Notes under the pieces: model-generated
Seen by the model: the letters and a program-made list of their open reading frames with translations, nothing else
The model's database searches: none
Told to the model about the DNA's origin: nothing
Shown: positions 1 through 8,876 of the stretch, one piece after another
How positions within the stretch are numbered: position 1 is the stretch's first letter
Layout of the letters: every line of letters starts with the position of its first letter
NCBI GenBank assembly: GCA_002798195.1
Contig: NWQM01000010.1
Span: forward strand, 1 to 64,000
DNA: 64,000 bases
From: Lysobacteraceae bacterium NML03-0222
GTDB taxonomy: Bacteria > Pseudomonadota > Gammaproteobacteria > Xanthomonadales > Xanthomonadaceae
Direction: 5' to 3'
Position numbers and translations under genes: made by a program

Positions 1-720
1 CTGGAAAACGGCCTGCGCATTGGCCTGTTCGGCGGCAGCGGTCGTCTGGATGGCAACATCGGCCACCGCAGCTCGAAGTTTGAAGTCCGCAACAACAGCC
101 TCGGCCTGCATGTGGGCGGTCGCTGGAACGGCTTTGGCGTGTTTGCCGGCTACACCCATGGCAAGCAAGACATCGACGTCAAGCGCACGGTGAACTTTGC
201 GGGCTTCAGCGCCGGTCTCAACAGCGACTACAGCGCCAAGACCCGTCAGGGCTTTGTGGAAGTGGGCTATCTGTTTGGCGGCGAACGCTTCCAGGCTGAG
301 CCGTACCTGCAATACGCCGATGTGCGCGTGAAGACGGACGGCTTCAGGGAAATGGGCAGCAGCCCGGCAGCACTTGGTGCCGTGGGTCAGAGCAACGACC
401 TGAAGGTGACCACCGGCGGCGTACGTGCCAGCCTGAACCTGGCAGGCAGCCAGCAGGACGCCACCTGGCTGAGCCTGCGCGCAGGGGTGGGCTACCGCCA
501 TGCCTCGGGTGATCTGTCTGCGGCCAGCGTGCAGTCGTTCAATGGCAGCCCGGCGTTTGCCGTACTGGGCGCACCGGTGGCGAAGAAGGCCACTGTGGCG
601 GATCTGGGGGTTGCCGCGCGCATGAGCGAGCGCAGCCTGCTGGAAGTGGGCTATAGCGGTCAGTATGCCGATGAAGGCAATGACCACGGCGCCCATGCCC
701 GCTTCACCTTCAAGTTCTGA
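1..720 (+). CDS. Autotransporter beta-barrel domain protein, C-terminal part (5' end outside window)
   Basis: The frame is open from base 1 to the TGA at 718-720, so only the last 239 residues are visible. They show alternating short beta strands rich in G, Y, F and V and end in a terminal Phe (ARFTFKF), the signature read by the BAM complex in outer-membrane barrels. The pattern (GLHVGGRWNGFGVFAGYTHG, then VEVGYLFGGERF) fits the pertactin-type autotransporter translocator that carries an N-terminal passenger to the cell surface. The passenger lies upstream of the window, so its function cannot be judged. A strong terminator follows before trpS. The barrel call is firm; the exact family is less so. 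Confidence 0.75.
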   Translation: MENGLRIGLFGGSGRLDGNIGHRSSKFEVRNNSLGLHVGGRWNGFGVFAGYTHGKQDIDVKRTVNFAGFSAGLNSDYSAKTRQGFVEVGYLFGGERFQAEPYLQYADVRVKTDGFREMGSSPAALGAVGQSNDLKVTTGGVRASLNLAGSQQDATWLSLRAGVGYRHASGDLSAASVQSFNGSPAFAVLGAPVAKKATVADLGVAARMSERSLLEVGYSGQYADEGNDHGAHARFTFKF

Positions 721-726
721 GCCACT

Positions 727-754
727 GCCGGTGGAGGCCAAAGCCTCCACCGGC
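727..754. other. Perfect 12-bp hairpin 3' of the autotransporter gene
   Basis: GCCGGTGGAGGC and GCCTCCACCGGC flank a CAAA loop directly after the stop codon. No T-run follows, so this is probably a 3'-end stabilising hairpin; the real terminator follows about 30 bases later. Confidence 0.45.
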
Positions 755-786
755 CTGATTCAGGCTGGAAAGCACAGCAACAAGAC

Positions 787-817
787 AAAACCCCGGGGTA
801 AGCGCCCCGGGGTTTTT
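787..817 (+). terminator. Rho-independent terminator upstream of trpS
   Basis: CCCCGGGG at 791-798 pairs with CCCCGGGG at 805-812. It is flanked by AAAA on the left and a run of five T on the right. It should end transcription from the autotransporter gene and isolate trpS. Confidence 0.85.
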
Positions 818-889
818 CTTGTGCTTCAAGTCTGAGAAGCGTCTTAAAACGCATAAAATGCACGCTGATTTCAATTCAGACAGCTCATC

Positions 890-2191
890 ATGTTTTCTCG
901 CCGCACCCGAATCCTGACCGGTATCAAACCTTCGGGGATGCCGCATCTTGGCAATTATGCTGGTGCTATCCGTCCTGCACTTGCCAGCGCACAGGCAGCA
1001 GATGCCGAAAATTTTTACTTCCTTGCTGACCTGCACAGCCTGATCAATACTCATGATTCGGCCAGAGTGCATCGCTCCACGCTGGAAATTGCCGCCACCT
1101 GGCTGGCCTGTGGGCTGGATGTGGAGAAAAATTGGTTCTACCGGCAGAGCGATATTCCGGAGATTACCGAGCTCACTTGGCTCTTGACCTGCATGGCCGG
1201 CAAGGGACAGCTCAACCGCGCTCATGCCTACAAGGCTGCCGTGGACAAGAATCGAGCCGAAGGCGAGGACGATGATGCCGGAGTGAATGCAGGGCTCTAC
1301 ATGTACCCGGTGTTGATGGCGGCGGATATTCTTATTTTTGCTGCCGACAAGGTGCCGGTGGGGCGCGACCAGATCCAACATATCGAGATGGCGCGTGACT
1401 TCGGCCAGCGTTTCAACCATGTGTATGGCGATGATTATTTTGTGCTGCCCGAGGCGGTGATTGACGAGAACGTCGCCACCTTGCCGGGGCTGGATGGCCG
1501 CAAGATGTCCAAGAGCTACGACAACACCATTCCGCTGTTCTGTCGCCCGGCTGAACTTGAAAAACGCATCATGTCCATCGTGACCGATTCACGGGCGCCG
1601 GGTGAGCCGAAAGATACCGAAGGCTCGGCATTGTTCCAGCTGTATCAGGCCTTCGCCACGGCGGATGAAACTGCTGCGATGCGTGTGGCATTTGCCGAAG
1701 GTATTGGCTGGGGCGAAGCCAAAAGGCGCCTGTATCAGCGCATGGAGGCGGAAATCGCGCCATTGCGCGAGCGTTATGACGCACTGATTGCTCGCCCGGA
1801 CGAGATTGAAGCCATCCTGCAGGACAACGCCCATCGTCTGCGCGAGCGTTATGCCAAGCCGTTGCTGGTCAAACTGCGTGATGCCGTGGGACTGCGCAAT
1901 TTGAATGCTGTGCCGCGCCCTGCGACTGAAAAAACGCGGGAAAAAACCAATGCCGCGCCGACCTTCAAGCAGTACCGCGAGCAGGACGGCAAGTTCTATT
2001 TCAAGCTGATCTTGGGCGATATATTGCTGCTGCAAAGCCGTGGCTTTGACTCCCCCAAAGAGGCCGGGCAGTGTGTGGCGGCACTCAAAGCAGGCAACAC
2101 CCAGGGTTTGGGGCAGGACTTCATGTTGGCGGATGAGCAAGGCCATGAAGCACTGGCGGGGGTGTTGGCGCACTTCTCCGAAGACAAGTAA
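890..2191 (+). CDS. trpS: Tryptophan--tRNA ligase
   Basis: This class Ic aminoacyl-tRNA synthetase charges tRNA-Trp in the cytoplasm. The HIGH-type motif appears near the N-terminus as PSGMPHLGNY and the KMSKS loop is at about residues 205-209 (GRKMSKSYDN). At 433 residues it is about 100 longer than the E. coli enzyme. The extra C-terminal part, roughly residues 345-430 (FKQYREQDGKFYFKLILGD onward), resembles the extended form I associate with xanthomonads. It starts at the ATG at 890 after a terminator, so it is likely monocistronic, and a bidirectional terminator follows. Confidence 0.96.
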   Translation: MFSRRTRILTGIKPSGMPHLGNYAGAIRPALASAQAADAENFYFLADLHSLINTHDSARVHRSTLEIAATWLACGLDVEKNWFYRQSDIPEITELTWLLTCMAGKGQLNRAHAYKAAVDKNRAEGEDDDAGVNAGLYMYPVLMAADILIFAADKVPVGRDQIQHIEMARDFGQRFNHVYGDDYFVLPEAVIDENVATLPGLDGRKMSKSYDNTIPLFCRPAELEKRIMSIVTDSRAPGEPKDTEGSALFQLYQAFATADETAAMRVAFAEGIGWGEAKRRLYQRMEAEIAPLRERYDALIARPDEIEAILQDNAHRLRERYAKPLLVKLRDAVGLRNLNAVPRPATEKTREKTNAAPTFKQYREQDGKFYFKLILGDILLLQSRGFDSPKEAGQCVAALKAGNTQGLGQDFMLADEQGHEALAGVLAHFSEDK

Positions 2192-2209
2192 TGCGATAAG
2201 CGATCAATA

Positions 2210-2241
2210 AAAACGCCGTGGCCTTGTGGACACGGCGTTTT
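2210..2241. terminator. Bidirectional terminator between trpS and the E2 gene
   Basis: AAACGCCGTG (2211-2220) and CACGGCGTTT (2231-2240) form a stem. There are A-runs on the left and T-rich sequence on the right, so it can serve both convergent genes. Confidence 0.8.
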
Positions 2242-2263
2242 GTTTTGCGACCTCTTCCGGGGC

Positions 2264-3589
2264 TCAGTTCGGCAGCGCCAAATCATCGAGCAGGGCCTTC
2301 AGGAAACGTGCGGCTTCACCGCCGGTGGCGGCGCGGTGGTCGAAGGTCAGCGAAATCGGCAGGCGGCGGTGCACTTCGATGCCGCCCATTACCGCGACCA
2401 CATCGTGAGAGAGCTTGCCGGCGCCGATGATGGCCACGCACGGCGGCACCACCACCGGGGTAGCGTAGCGGCCGGCGAACATGCCGAAATTGCTGAGGCT
2501 GATGGTATAGCCGGTGAGCTCACTGGCGGGGATGCTACGGCTTTCCACTTGGGCGCGCAGTCGCTGGATACCGGCGCGCACGCCCTGGGCATCGAGCATG
2601 TCGGCATTGCGCAGGGCAGGGACAAACAGGCCGTCCTCGGTATCTACGGCGATGCCGATGTCCACATGCGGGTGCAGGGTGCGGCTGAGTTTCTCGCCAT
2701 CGAACCAGGCATTGAGTGCCGGGACTGCCTTGCAGGCTGCAACGATGGCGCGAATCAGGCGTGCGGTAATGTCCTGCTTGCCAATCCAGGCATGCAGGTC
2801 AGCATCGTCCACCAGGGTGGTGGGCACGACTTGGGCATGGGCATCGGCCATGACACGCGCCATGTTGCGGCGCACGCCCTTGAGTTGTTCTGGCTGGCCG
2901 CTGGCGGCGACGCTTGGCGGCTGGGTGCGCATCGGTTTGCCGCTTTGTGACAGGGGGCTGCGCTGAGTGGCTGCCGGGGCGGTTGCGGCAGCGGCCGGGG
3001 TTGCCGCGGCAGGTGCTTGGGCTTGCAGCAATGCCGGATTGGCGGCGGCGGCTTTGACATCCTGCATGGTGACCGTGCCGTCCACGCCGGTGGGACGCAC
3101 GCGGCTCAAATCCACGCCCAGCTTGCGGGCGGTGGCGCGCACCGCAGGGACGGCTTTCACGCCGCCGGAAGCCACGGCCGCTTCGGTGACCACGGCATCA
3201 CCCACCTGCATGGCGCCGACCACGGTGCCGGCATCGGCCTTTTCGGGATTTGCCGCAGCGGCAGGTTCGGGCGTTGCGGCAGGCGGTGGCGTGCTGCTGC
3301 CATGATGATGGCCGGTGTCTTGGCCTTCGGCGCGTTGCGGCATGGACATGTCCATTTCAAATTCGGCCAGCCAGTGGCCGGTGACGATGACATCACCGGC
3401 TGCGCCAGCCAGACGCAGCACCTTGCCGCTGACCGGCGAGGGCACATCGACCACGGCCTTGGCAGTTTCCATCGACACCAGATTGTCGTCCAGACGAATG
3501 ATGTCGCCTTCCTTGACATGCCACTCGACGATGGTGGCATCGGGCAGACCTTCGCCCAGGTCGGGCAGATTGAAGATTTTTTTGCTCAT
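2264..3589 (-). CDS. 2-oxo acid dehydrogenase complex, dihydrolipoyl acyltransferase (E2)
   Basis: This is the core acyltransferase of a pyruvate or branched-chain 2-oxo acid dehydrogenase complex. The domains in order are: a lipoyl domain with the acceptor Lys44 in VSMETAKAVVDV; an Ala/Pro-rich linker; a peripheral-subunit-binding domain (about 150-185, VPAVRATARKLGVDLSRVRP); a second Ala/Pro linker; and a C-terminal catalytic domain. The active-site motif reads DHRAATGG at 417-424, so the His is present but the usual Asp four residues later (HRxxDG) is Thr422. It is the third gene of an E1alpha-E1beta-E2 operon, 22 bp after E1beta. No E3 (lipoamide dehydrogenase) is adjacent. The substrate cannot be decided from sequence alone. 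Confidence 0.88.
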   Translation of the reverse strand: MSKKIFNLPDLGEGLPDATIVEWHVKEGDIIRLDDNLVSMETAKAVVDVPSPVSGKVLRLAGAAGDVIVTGHWLAEFEMDMSMPQRAEGQDTGHHHGSSTPPPAATPEPAAAANPEKADAGTVVGAMQVGDAVVTEAAVASGGVKAVPAVRATARKLGVDLSRVRPTGVDGTVTMQDVKAAAANPALLQAQAPAAATPAAAATAPAATQRSPLSQSGKPMRTQPPSVAASGQPEQLKGVRRNMARVMADAHAQVVPTTLVDDADLHAWIGKQDITARLIRAIVAACKAVPALNAWFDGEKLSRTLHPHVDIGIAVDTEDGLFVPALRNADMLDAQGVRAGIQRLRAQVESRSIPASELTGYTISLSNFGMFAGRYATPVVVPPCVAIIGAGKLSHDVVAVMGGIEVHRRLPISLTFDHRAATGGEAARFLKALLDDLALPN

Positions 3590-3611
3590 ATGTTTTCCGA
3601 AAGAGGGGATT

Positions 3612-4601
3612 TCAGCGATATGCCATGCTGCGCTTGGCGGCCTCGACGATTTTGTCCACGCTGACCAGGAACTTCATTTCCAAGCGGAACAGCGGGATAT
3701 GGGTGTCGTAGCCGGTGACGCGCTCGACCGGTGCCAACAGGTCAAACAAGCACTCTTCGGCCACGCGTGCGGCGATTTCCGCACCAAAGCCGGCGGTTTT
3801 GGCCGCCTCGTGCACGATGACGCAGCGCCCGGTCTTGGCAACCGACTCGGCGATGGTGTCAAAGTCCAGCGGCGTCAGGGTGGCCACATCAATCACTTCG
3901 GCGCTGATGCCCTCGGCGGCGAGTTTTTCTGCTGCCTCCAGGGTTTCCTTGACCTGAGCGCCCCAAGTCACCAGGGTGATATCGCTGCCATCGCGCAGCA
4001 CGAAGCAGACATCCAGCGGCAGCGCCTCGCCATCATCGGGCACGTGTTCCTTGTATTGGCGATAGATGCGCTTGGGCTCCATGTAAATCACCGGGTCCGG
4101 GTCGCGGATGGCGGCCAGCAGCAGGCCATAGGCGCGCTGTGGGCTGGAGGGCATCACCACGCGCAGGCCGGGGACATTGGTGAAGATCGATTCGTTGGCC
4201 TCGCTGTGATGCTCCGGGGCGCGGATGCCGCCGCCCCAGGGCACGCGCAGCACCATCGGGCAGCTCAGGCGGCCACGGGTGCGGTAGCGCATGCGCGCGG
4301 CATGGCAGACGATGAAGTCCACCATCGGATAGACAAAGCCGTCGAACTGCGCCTCGGCGACCGGCTTCATCCCCTGCGAGGCCATGCCGACGGTGAGCCC
4401 GGCGATGGTGGTTTCATCCAGCGGCGTGTCCAAAACACGCTCGGCGCCGAAGGTCTGCTGCAAGCCAGCGGTGGCGCGGAATACGCCGCCATTGACGCCC
4501 ACGTCTTCACCCAGCACCACCACTGAAGGGTCGTTGCGCATTTCATGCGCCAGCGCCTGGGTGATGGCTTCAATCAAGGTAATCGGCGTTGCGGTGCTCA
4601 T
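3612..4601 (-). CDS. 2-oxo acid dehydrogenase E1 component, beta subunit
   Basis: The beta chain of the heterotetrameric thiamine-diphosphate-dependent decarboxylase (PdhB/BkdA2 type). At 329 residues it has the family's usual length. It opens with the typical transketolase-like pyrimidine-binding segment (TLIEAITQALAHEMRNDPSVVVLGEDVG) and ends with the transketolase C-terminal fold (EVIDVATLTPLDFDTI). Its ATG overlaps the stop of the alpha gene by four bases (ATGA), which implies translational coupling. With the upstream alpha chain and the downstream E2 it makes a complete E1-E2 set for oxidative decarboxylation of pyruvate or branched-chain 2-oxo acids. Confidence 0.92.
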   Translation of the reverse strand: MSTATPITLIEAITQALAHEMRNDPSVVVLGEDVGVNGGVFRATAGLQQTFGAERVLDTPLDETTIAGLTVGMASQGMKPVAEAQFDGFVYPMVDFIVCHAARMRYRTRGRLSCPMVLRVPWGGGIRAPEHHSEANESIFTNVPGLRVVMPSSPQRAYGLLLAAIRDPDPVIYMEPKRIYRQYKEHVPDDGEALPLDVCFVLRDGSDITLVTWGAQVKETLEAAEKLAAEGISAEVIDVATLTPLDFDTIAESVAKTGRCVIVHEAAKTAGFGAEIAARVAEECLFDLLAPVERVTGYDTHIPLFRLEMKFLVSVDKIVEAAKRSMAYR

Positions 4602-5683
4602 GCGTGCTTCTCCCTGGCAATGGCGGCGGTGCGTTGGCGCTGCAAGTCCAGCGGCATATCGGCGTAGAGGTAGTCAAACATCGCCTCCACCGGCTGCACC
4701 GGGGTTTCCAGATAGGCGTTGATTTCCGTATCCACGCGCGCTGTGCATTCCTCAAGCCAGGCTTTCTCCTGTGCTTCGTCCCAAAGCCCCAGGCCAGTCA
4801 GGTATTTGCGCAGGCGGATAAACGGCTCGCGCGTCCAGGCATCGTTGACCTCGGCCTCGTCGCGGTAGCGGCGGGCATCATCGGCGGTGGTGTGGTCGTG
4901 CAGGCGATAGGTGAGGAACTCAATCACACTGGCACCCTTGCCGCTGCGGGCGCGCGCATTGGCACGGCGCATGGCTTCAAGCACGGCAATCAGGTCATTG
5001 CCATCGACCTGCAGACAGTAAAGCCCACTGGCGATACCTTTTTGGGCGAGAGTTTCGGCGCCGGTCTGCGCTTTGCGCGGTACCGAAATCGCCCAGCCGT
5101 TATTGACCACGCACAAAATCAGCGGCAGTTGATAGGCGCCGCCGGAATTGACTGCGGCATAGAAATCGGTCTTGGATGAGCCGCCATCGCCGCAGCAGGC
5201 CACGGCCACCCGGTCTTCATTGCGCAGCTTGAAAGCCAATGCAGCACCTGCAGCCATCAACATCTGCGTGGAAATCGGCACGCACCAGGGGTAGTCATGG
5301 CGCGGCACTTCAAAGTCGTTGCCGCGCTCGTCCCCGCCCCAATACAGCAGCACCTCACGTGGCTTTACGCCGCGCATGAATTGCGTGCCGTACTCGCGGT
5401 AGCTGGGGGCGAACACATCTTCCGGGCGCATCGAAGCACCGATGCCGACATGGGTTGCCTCGTGCCCCAGGCAGGCGGCATAGGTGCCCAGTTTGCCGGT
5501 GCGTTGCAGGGCGATGGCCTTGCCGTCGAAAGTGCGCAGAAACAGCATTTGCTTGAAAAGCGATACCAGCTCGGCAGGGTCTTTGACCGCTTCGGGCAGC
5601 GGAGCCACCAATTCGCCGTCCGGGGAGAGATATTGCAGATGTTCGATTTGGAACTGTGCCGTGATTGTCATTGACGCATCCAT
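4598..5683 (-). CDS. 2-oxo acid dehydrogenase E1 component, alpha subunit (PdhA/BkdA1 type)
   Basis: This 361-residue E1alpha subunit carries the thiamine-diphosphate motif GDGGSSKTDF...VVNNGWAIS, where the GDG and the Asn-Asn coordinate Mg-ThDP. It also has the conserved LGTYAACLGHEATHVG and YREYGTQFMRG segments. The opening QYLSPDGELVAPLPE resembles the heterotetrameric pyruvate dehydrogenase alpha family found in many bacteria that lack a homodimeric E1. An alternative start lies at 5671 (MTITAQF). It is the first gene of the E1alpha-E1beta-E2 operon and is divergent from kynA, sharing a roughly 110-bp promoter region. Confidence 0.9.
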   Translation of the reverse strand: MDASMTITAQFQIEHLQYLSPDGELVAPLPEAVKDPAELVSLFKQMLFLRTFDGKAIALQRTGKLGTYAACLGHEATHVGIGASMRPEDVFAPSYREYGTQFMRGVKPREVLLYWGGDERGNDFEVPRHDYPWCVPISTQMLMAAGAALAFKLRNEDRVAVACCGDGGSSKTDFYAAVNSGGAYQLPLILCVVNNGWAISVPRKAQTGAETLAQKGIASGLYCLQVDGNDLIAVLEAMRRANARARSGKGASVIEFLTYRLHDHTTADDARRYRDEAEVNDAWTREPFIRLRKYLTGLGLWDEAQEKAWLEECTARVDTEINAYLETPVQPVEAMFDYLYADMPLDLQRQRTAAIAREKHA

Positions 5684-5753
5684 GTTGAGAAGCGCCGGAG
5701 ATGATAACCATTGCCATGTAAAGTTCCGTTGCGCAGTGCGGCATGAGTGGCGC

Positions 5754-5784
5754 TTGTCCGCCTGTTATGCAGCTCCCTTACAAT
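5754..5784 (+). promoter_or_regulatory. Putative sigma70 promoter for kynA
   Basis: TTGTCC (5754-5759) and TACAAT (5779-5784) are separated by 19 bp. The -10 ends only seven bases before the ATG at 5792, so a start site 6-8 bases downstream would give a transcript with almost no leader. No Shine-Dalgarno sequence precedes the ATG. Confidence 0.4.
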
Positions 5785-5791
5785 CTTGCGC

Positions 5792-6661
5792 ATGAGCAAG
5801 CAAAACAACGAACGCGAGCTGGAAGGCGGGATTCATGTGGACTTGTCCGGGCGCATGACCTATGGCGGCTATCTGGATCTGGACACGTTGCTCTCGGCGC
5901 AACAGCCGCTGTCAAACCCGCCGCATCATGACGAGATGCTGTTCATCATCCAGCATCAGACTTCCGAGCTGTGGATGAAGCTCCTGATTCATGAATTGAC
6001 GGCTGCCATTGAGCATCTGCGCCATGACCGGGTGTGGCAGTTCGGCAAGGTGACAGCGCGCTGCAAGCGGGTGCTGGAGCAGCTGATTTCACAGTGGTCG
6101 GTGCTGGAGACATTGACCCCTGCCGAATATATGCAGTTCCGCGACGTGCTGGGTCCCTCCAGTGGCTTCCAGTCGCTGCAATACCGGCAAATCGAATTTT
6201 TGATGGGCAACAAGAACGCGGCGATGGTCAAGGTGTTTGCGCATGACGAGGCCGCCCATGCGCGGCTGTCCGCGGTATTGAATGCCCCCAGCCTGTATGA
6301 CGAATTCTTGCGCTATTTGGCGCGTTGGGGGCATGCCGTGCCACAGTCGCTGCTGGCGCGCGATGTATCAAAAGCGCATGTGTTTGCTGCCGAGCTTTTG
6401 CCGGTATTTGCCAATGTCTATCAGGACACCGACCGCTTCTGGCGCGAATACGCGCTGTGCGAGGACTTGGTGGATTTGGAAACCCAGTTCCAGATCTGGC
6501 GCTTCCGGCATATGCGCACAGTGATGCGGGTGATTGGCTTCAAGCCCGGTACCGGTGGCTCATCGGGTGTGGATTTCTTGAAGCGCGCACTTGATTTGAC
6601 CTTTTTCCCGGAGCTTTTTGAGGTGCGTACCGGTATCGGCTTGCTGGATGGTCGCCCGTAA
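5792..6661 (+). CDS. kynA: Tryptophan 2,3-dioxygenase
   Basis: A cytosolic haem enzyme that opens the indole ring of L-tryptophan to N-formylkynurenine, the first step of the kynurenine pathway. The protein (289 aa) matches my memory of the Xanthomonas campestris enzyme almost line by line: HHDEMLFIIQHQTSELW near the N-terminus, QWSVLETLTPAEY in the middle, and the haem-ligand His240 in RFRHMRTVMRV. The GTGGSSG loop near the C-terminus that closes over substrate is present. I chose the ATG at 5792 (MSKQNNERELEGGIH) over the upstream ATG at 5747 because family members start here. Its stop overlaps the next start by one base (TAATG). Confidence 0.95.
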   Translation: MSKQNNERELEGGIHVDLSGRMTYGGYLDLDTLLSAQQPLSNPPHHDEMLFIIQHQTSELWMKLLIHELTAAIEHLRHDRVWQFGKVTARCKRVLEQLISQWSVLETLTPAEYMQFRDVLGPSSGFQSLQYRQIEFLMGNKNAAMVKVFAHDEAAHARLSAVLNAPSLYDEFLRYLARWGHAVPQSLLARDVSKAHVFAAELLPVFANVYQDTDRFWREYALCEDLVDLETQFQIWRFRHMRTVMRVIGFKPGTGGSSGVDFLKRALDLTFFPELFEVRTGIGLLDGRP

Positions 6662-7317
6662 TGAAAATGCCCGTGCCCTTGCCGGTTTCGCCGGAATTGC
6701 AGTGGTTCAGCATCGGGGTTGCCGTATTGGTGCTGCTGTGGGCGGTCGTGCGGCTGCCCTGGTACAAGGTGCAGGGCGATCATGAGGCGCAGCGGATTTT
6801 TGCCATTTTCATCGCCGTGATGATTTTGATGCGCGGCCTGGGTACGCAATCGGTGCTGGGCGTGAACCTGCACTTTTTGGGCGCCTCCATTGCCACCTTG
6901 ATGTTCGGTGCGCGCTTTGCATTGCTGGCGCTGGCCTGTGTCAGTGCCGCTTGGGCGGTGCTGGGGCGTGTTTGGCTGGGCTGGGGGGCAGATTTTCTCG
7001 TCAATGATGCACTGCCGGTGGCAGTCACCGCAGGAGTGAGTGTTCTGATGCGCCATCTGCCCGCGCATATCCTGATTTATGTGCTGGGCAATGGCTTTTT
7101 TGCCGCCATCATGGCGATGTCGGTGTCGATATTCGTCAAGGCGCTCATCACGCATTGGTTAGGCGGCAATGCCATGCCCTATCTTGCCGCGGCGATTCCG
7201 CTGTCGTTTGCCGAAGGCTTCTTCACTGGCGGAGTGATGGCGCTGGTCGTCACCTATCGTCCGCAATGGTGCGCCAGTTTTGATGATGAGGTGTACCTTG
7301 CCAAGCGCGGGGACTGA
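6661..7317 (+). CDS. CbiM-like / energy-coupling factor ABC transporter permease-like membrane protein
   Basis: A 218-residue, very hydrophobic protein with about six predicted transmembrane segments. Segments such as GARFALLALACVSAAWAVLG and NGFFAAIMAMSVSIFVKALI resemble the CbiM/S-component-type permeases that NCBI names energy-coupling factor ABC transporter permease. It has no ATPase or T-component partner next to it, so transport substrate and mechanism are open. It overlaps kynA by one base (TAATG) and is probably cotranscribed, which hints at a link with tryptophan/kynurenine use, but that is only inference. Confidence 0.6.
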   Translation: MKMPVPLPVSPELQWFSIGVAVLVLLWAVVRLPWYKVQGDHEAQRIFAIFIAVMILMRGLGTQSVLGVNLHFLGASIATLMFGARFALLALACVSAAWAVLGRVWLGWGADFLVNDALPVAVTAGVSVLMRHLPAHILIYVLGNGFFAAIMAMSVSIFVKALITHWLGGNAMPYLAAAIPLSFAEGFFTGGVMALVVTYRPQWCASFDDEVYLAKRGD

Positions 7318-7367
7318 GTGATGTCCGCGCCTGGCAGATAGCGTGTGCGGCCAACGCAATGCGCGGG

Positions 7368-8765
7368 TCAGTCGGCAATTGCCACCCGGCCGCGCAGCGA
7401 GTTGGGCATCGCCTCGGTAATCACCACATCAATGAACTGGCCGACAAGGCGCGGATGGCCGGGGAAATTCACCTGACGCATGTTCTCGGTTTTGCCGGTC
7501 AGCTCGTTGGCGTCTTTTTTCGAGCGGCCGGTGACCAGAATGCGCTGGGTGCTGCCGACCATGGACTTGGAAATCTCGAAGGAATGCGCATTGATATGCG
7601 CTTGCAGGCGCGAGAGCCGGGCGTGTTTCTCGGCATCGCTGACATCATCGGGCAGATCGGCCGCCGGCGTGCCGGGGCGGCGTGAGTAGATGAAGCTGAA
7701 GGACTGGTCAAAGCCGACATCCTCGATCAGTTTCATGGTTTTTTCAAAATCTGCCGCCGTTTCACCGGGGAAGCCGACGATGAAGTCGGAGCTGATGGAA
7801 ATATCCGGGCGCACCGCGCGCAGCTTGCGCACTTTTTGCTTGAATTCCAGCGCCGTATAGCCGCGTTTCATCGCTGCCAGAATGCGGTCACTGCCCGACT
7901 GCACCGGCAGATGCAGATAATTGGCGAGCTTGGGCACATCGCGGTAGGCCTCAATCAGCGAATCGGAAAACTCCAGCGGATGCGAGGTGGTAAAGCGGAT
8001 GCGCTCGATGCCGTCGATTTCGGCGATGGCGCGGATCAGCAGGGCGAGGTCGGCAGTTTCCTCGGAATCACTGATCGGCCCGCGATAGGCGTTGACGTTT
8101 TGCCCCAGAAGATTGATTTCGCCTACGCCCTGCGCCGCCAGCTGCGCCACTTCCACCAGTACGTCCTCAAACGGACGGCTGACCTCCTCGCCACGGGTAT
8201 AGGGCACCACGCAGAAGCTGCAATATTTGCTGCACCCTTCCATGATGGAGACGAAGGCAGTCGGGCCTTCGGCGCGCGGCTCGGGCAGGGCGTCGAATTT
8301 TTCGATTTCCGGGAAGGAAATGTCCACCTGGGCTTGGCCCGAATTGCGCCGGGCGCGGATCAACTCCGGCAGGCGGTGCAGGGTCTGCGGGCCAAAAACC
8401 AGATCCACGAACGGCGCGCGCTTGATGATGCCTTCGCCTTCCTGCGAGGCTACACAGCCGCCGACACCGATGATGACATTGCGGCCATCGGCTTTGAGCT
8501 GCCGCCAGCGGCCGAGCTGGCTGAATACCTTTTCCTGTGCCTTTTCGCGGATGGAGCAGGTATTGATCAAGATGACATCGGCTTCTTCGGCATTTTGAGT
8601 AAGCTCAAGCCCCTCGTGCTCGGCCAGCACGTCGGCCATGCGCGAGGAGTCATATTCATTCATCTGGCAGCCGTGGGTTTGGATGAACAGCTTGCCGGTG
8701 GGCTGGCCAGGGGTAGGGCGGGGCGAAGTGCCGTCGAGCACGGCAAGCGGGATACGGTCAGTCAT
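7368..8765 (-). CDS. miaB: tRNA-2-methylthio-N6-dimethylallyladenosine synthase
   Basis: A radical-SAM methylthiotransferase that adds the 2-methylthio group to i6A37 of tRNAs reading UNN codons. Two Fe-S sites are visible. The N-terminal auxiliary cluster uses Cys33 (THGCQMNEYDS), Cys70 (INTCSIREKAQEKVF) and Cys104 (GVGGCVASQEG). The SAM cluster uses CSKYCSFC with Cys178, Cys182 and Cys185. A C-terminal TRAM-like domain (RILVTGRSKKDANELTGKT) binds tRNA. The length of 465 aa is usual. It is convergent with the kynA-permease pair, and the 50-bp gap shows no clear terminator. Confidence 0.96.
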   Translation of the reverse strand: MTDRIPLAVLDGTSPRPTPGQPTGKLFIQTHGCQMNEYDSSRMADVLAEHEGLELTQNAEEADVILINTCSIREKAQEKVFSQLGRWRQLKADGRNVIIGVGGCVASQEGEGIIKRAPFVDLVFGPQTLHRLPELIRARRNSGQAQVDISFPEIEKFDALPEPRAEGPTAFVSIMEGCSKYCSFCVVPYTRGEEVSRPFEDVLVEVAQLAAQGVGEINLLGQNVNAYRGPISDSEETADLALLIRAIAEIDGIERIRFTTSHPLEFSDSLIEAYRDVPKLANYLHLPVQSGSDRILAAMKRGYTALEFKQKVRKLRAVRPDISISSDFIVGFPGETAADFEKTMKLIEDVGFDQSFSFIYSRRPGTPAADLPDDVSDAEKHARLSRLQAHINAHSFEISKSMVGSTQRILVTGRSKKDANELTGKTENMRQVNFPGHPRLVGQFIDVVITEAMPNSLRGRVAIAD

Positions 8766-8876
8766 GGTGTTGTCCGGGGCGCGGTGCGGATTCCGGGCCG
8801 GGTGTGAAAAAGGTGATAAAGTGTGACAAGTGTACGGGTAATGGCTGAATTGGAACAGTTTTCAGGGTCGAAAGCG

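Noticed and set aside
727..754. Hairpin after the autotransporter considered as the main terminator
   Set aside because: No T-run follows; the hairpin at 787-817 has one and is the better terminator.
871..880. TTCAGACAGC near trpS considered as a neisserial uptake sequence
   Set aside because: It differs from the TTCAGACGGC core at one base and is isolated, so it is not counted as a DUS.
710..1420. Long minus-strand frame opposite trpS
   Set aside because: It lies antisense to a certain gene and has His/Gln-rich shadow composition without domains.
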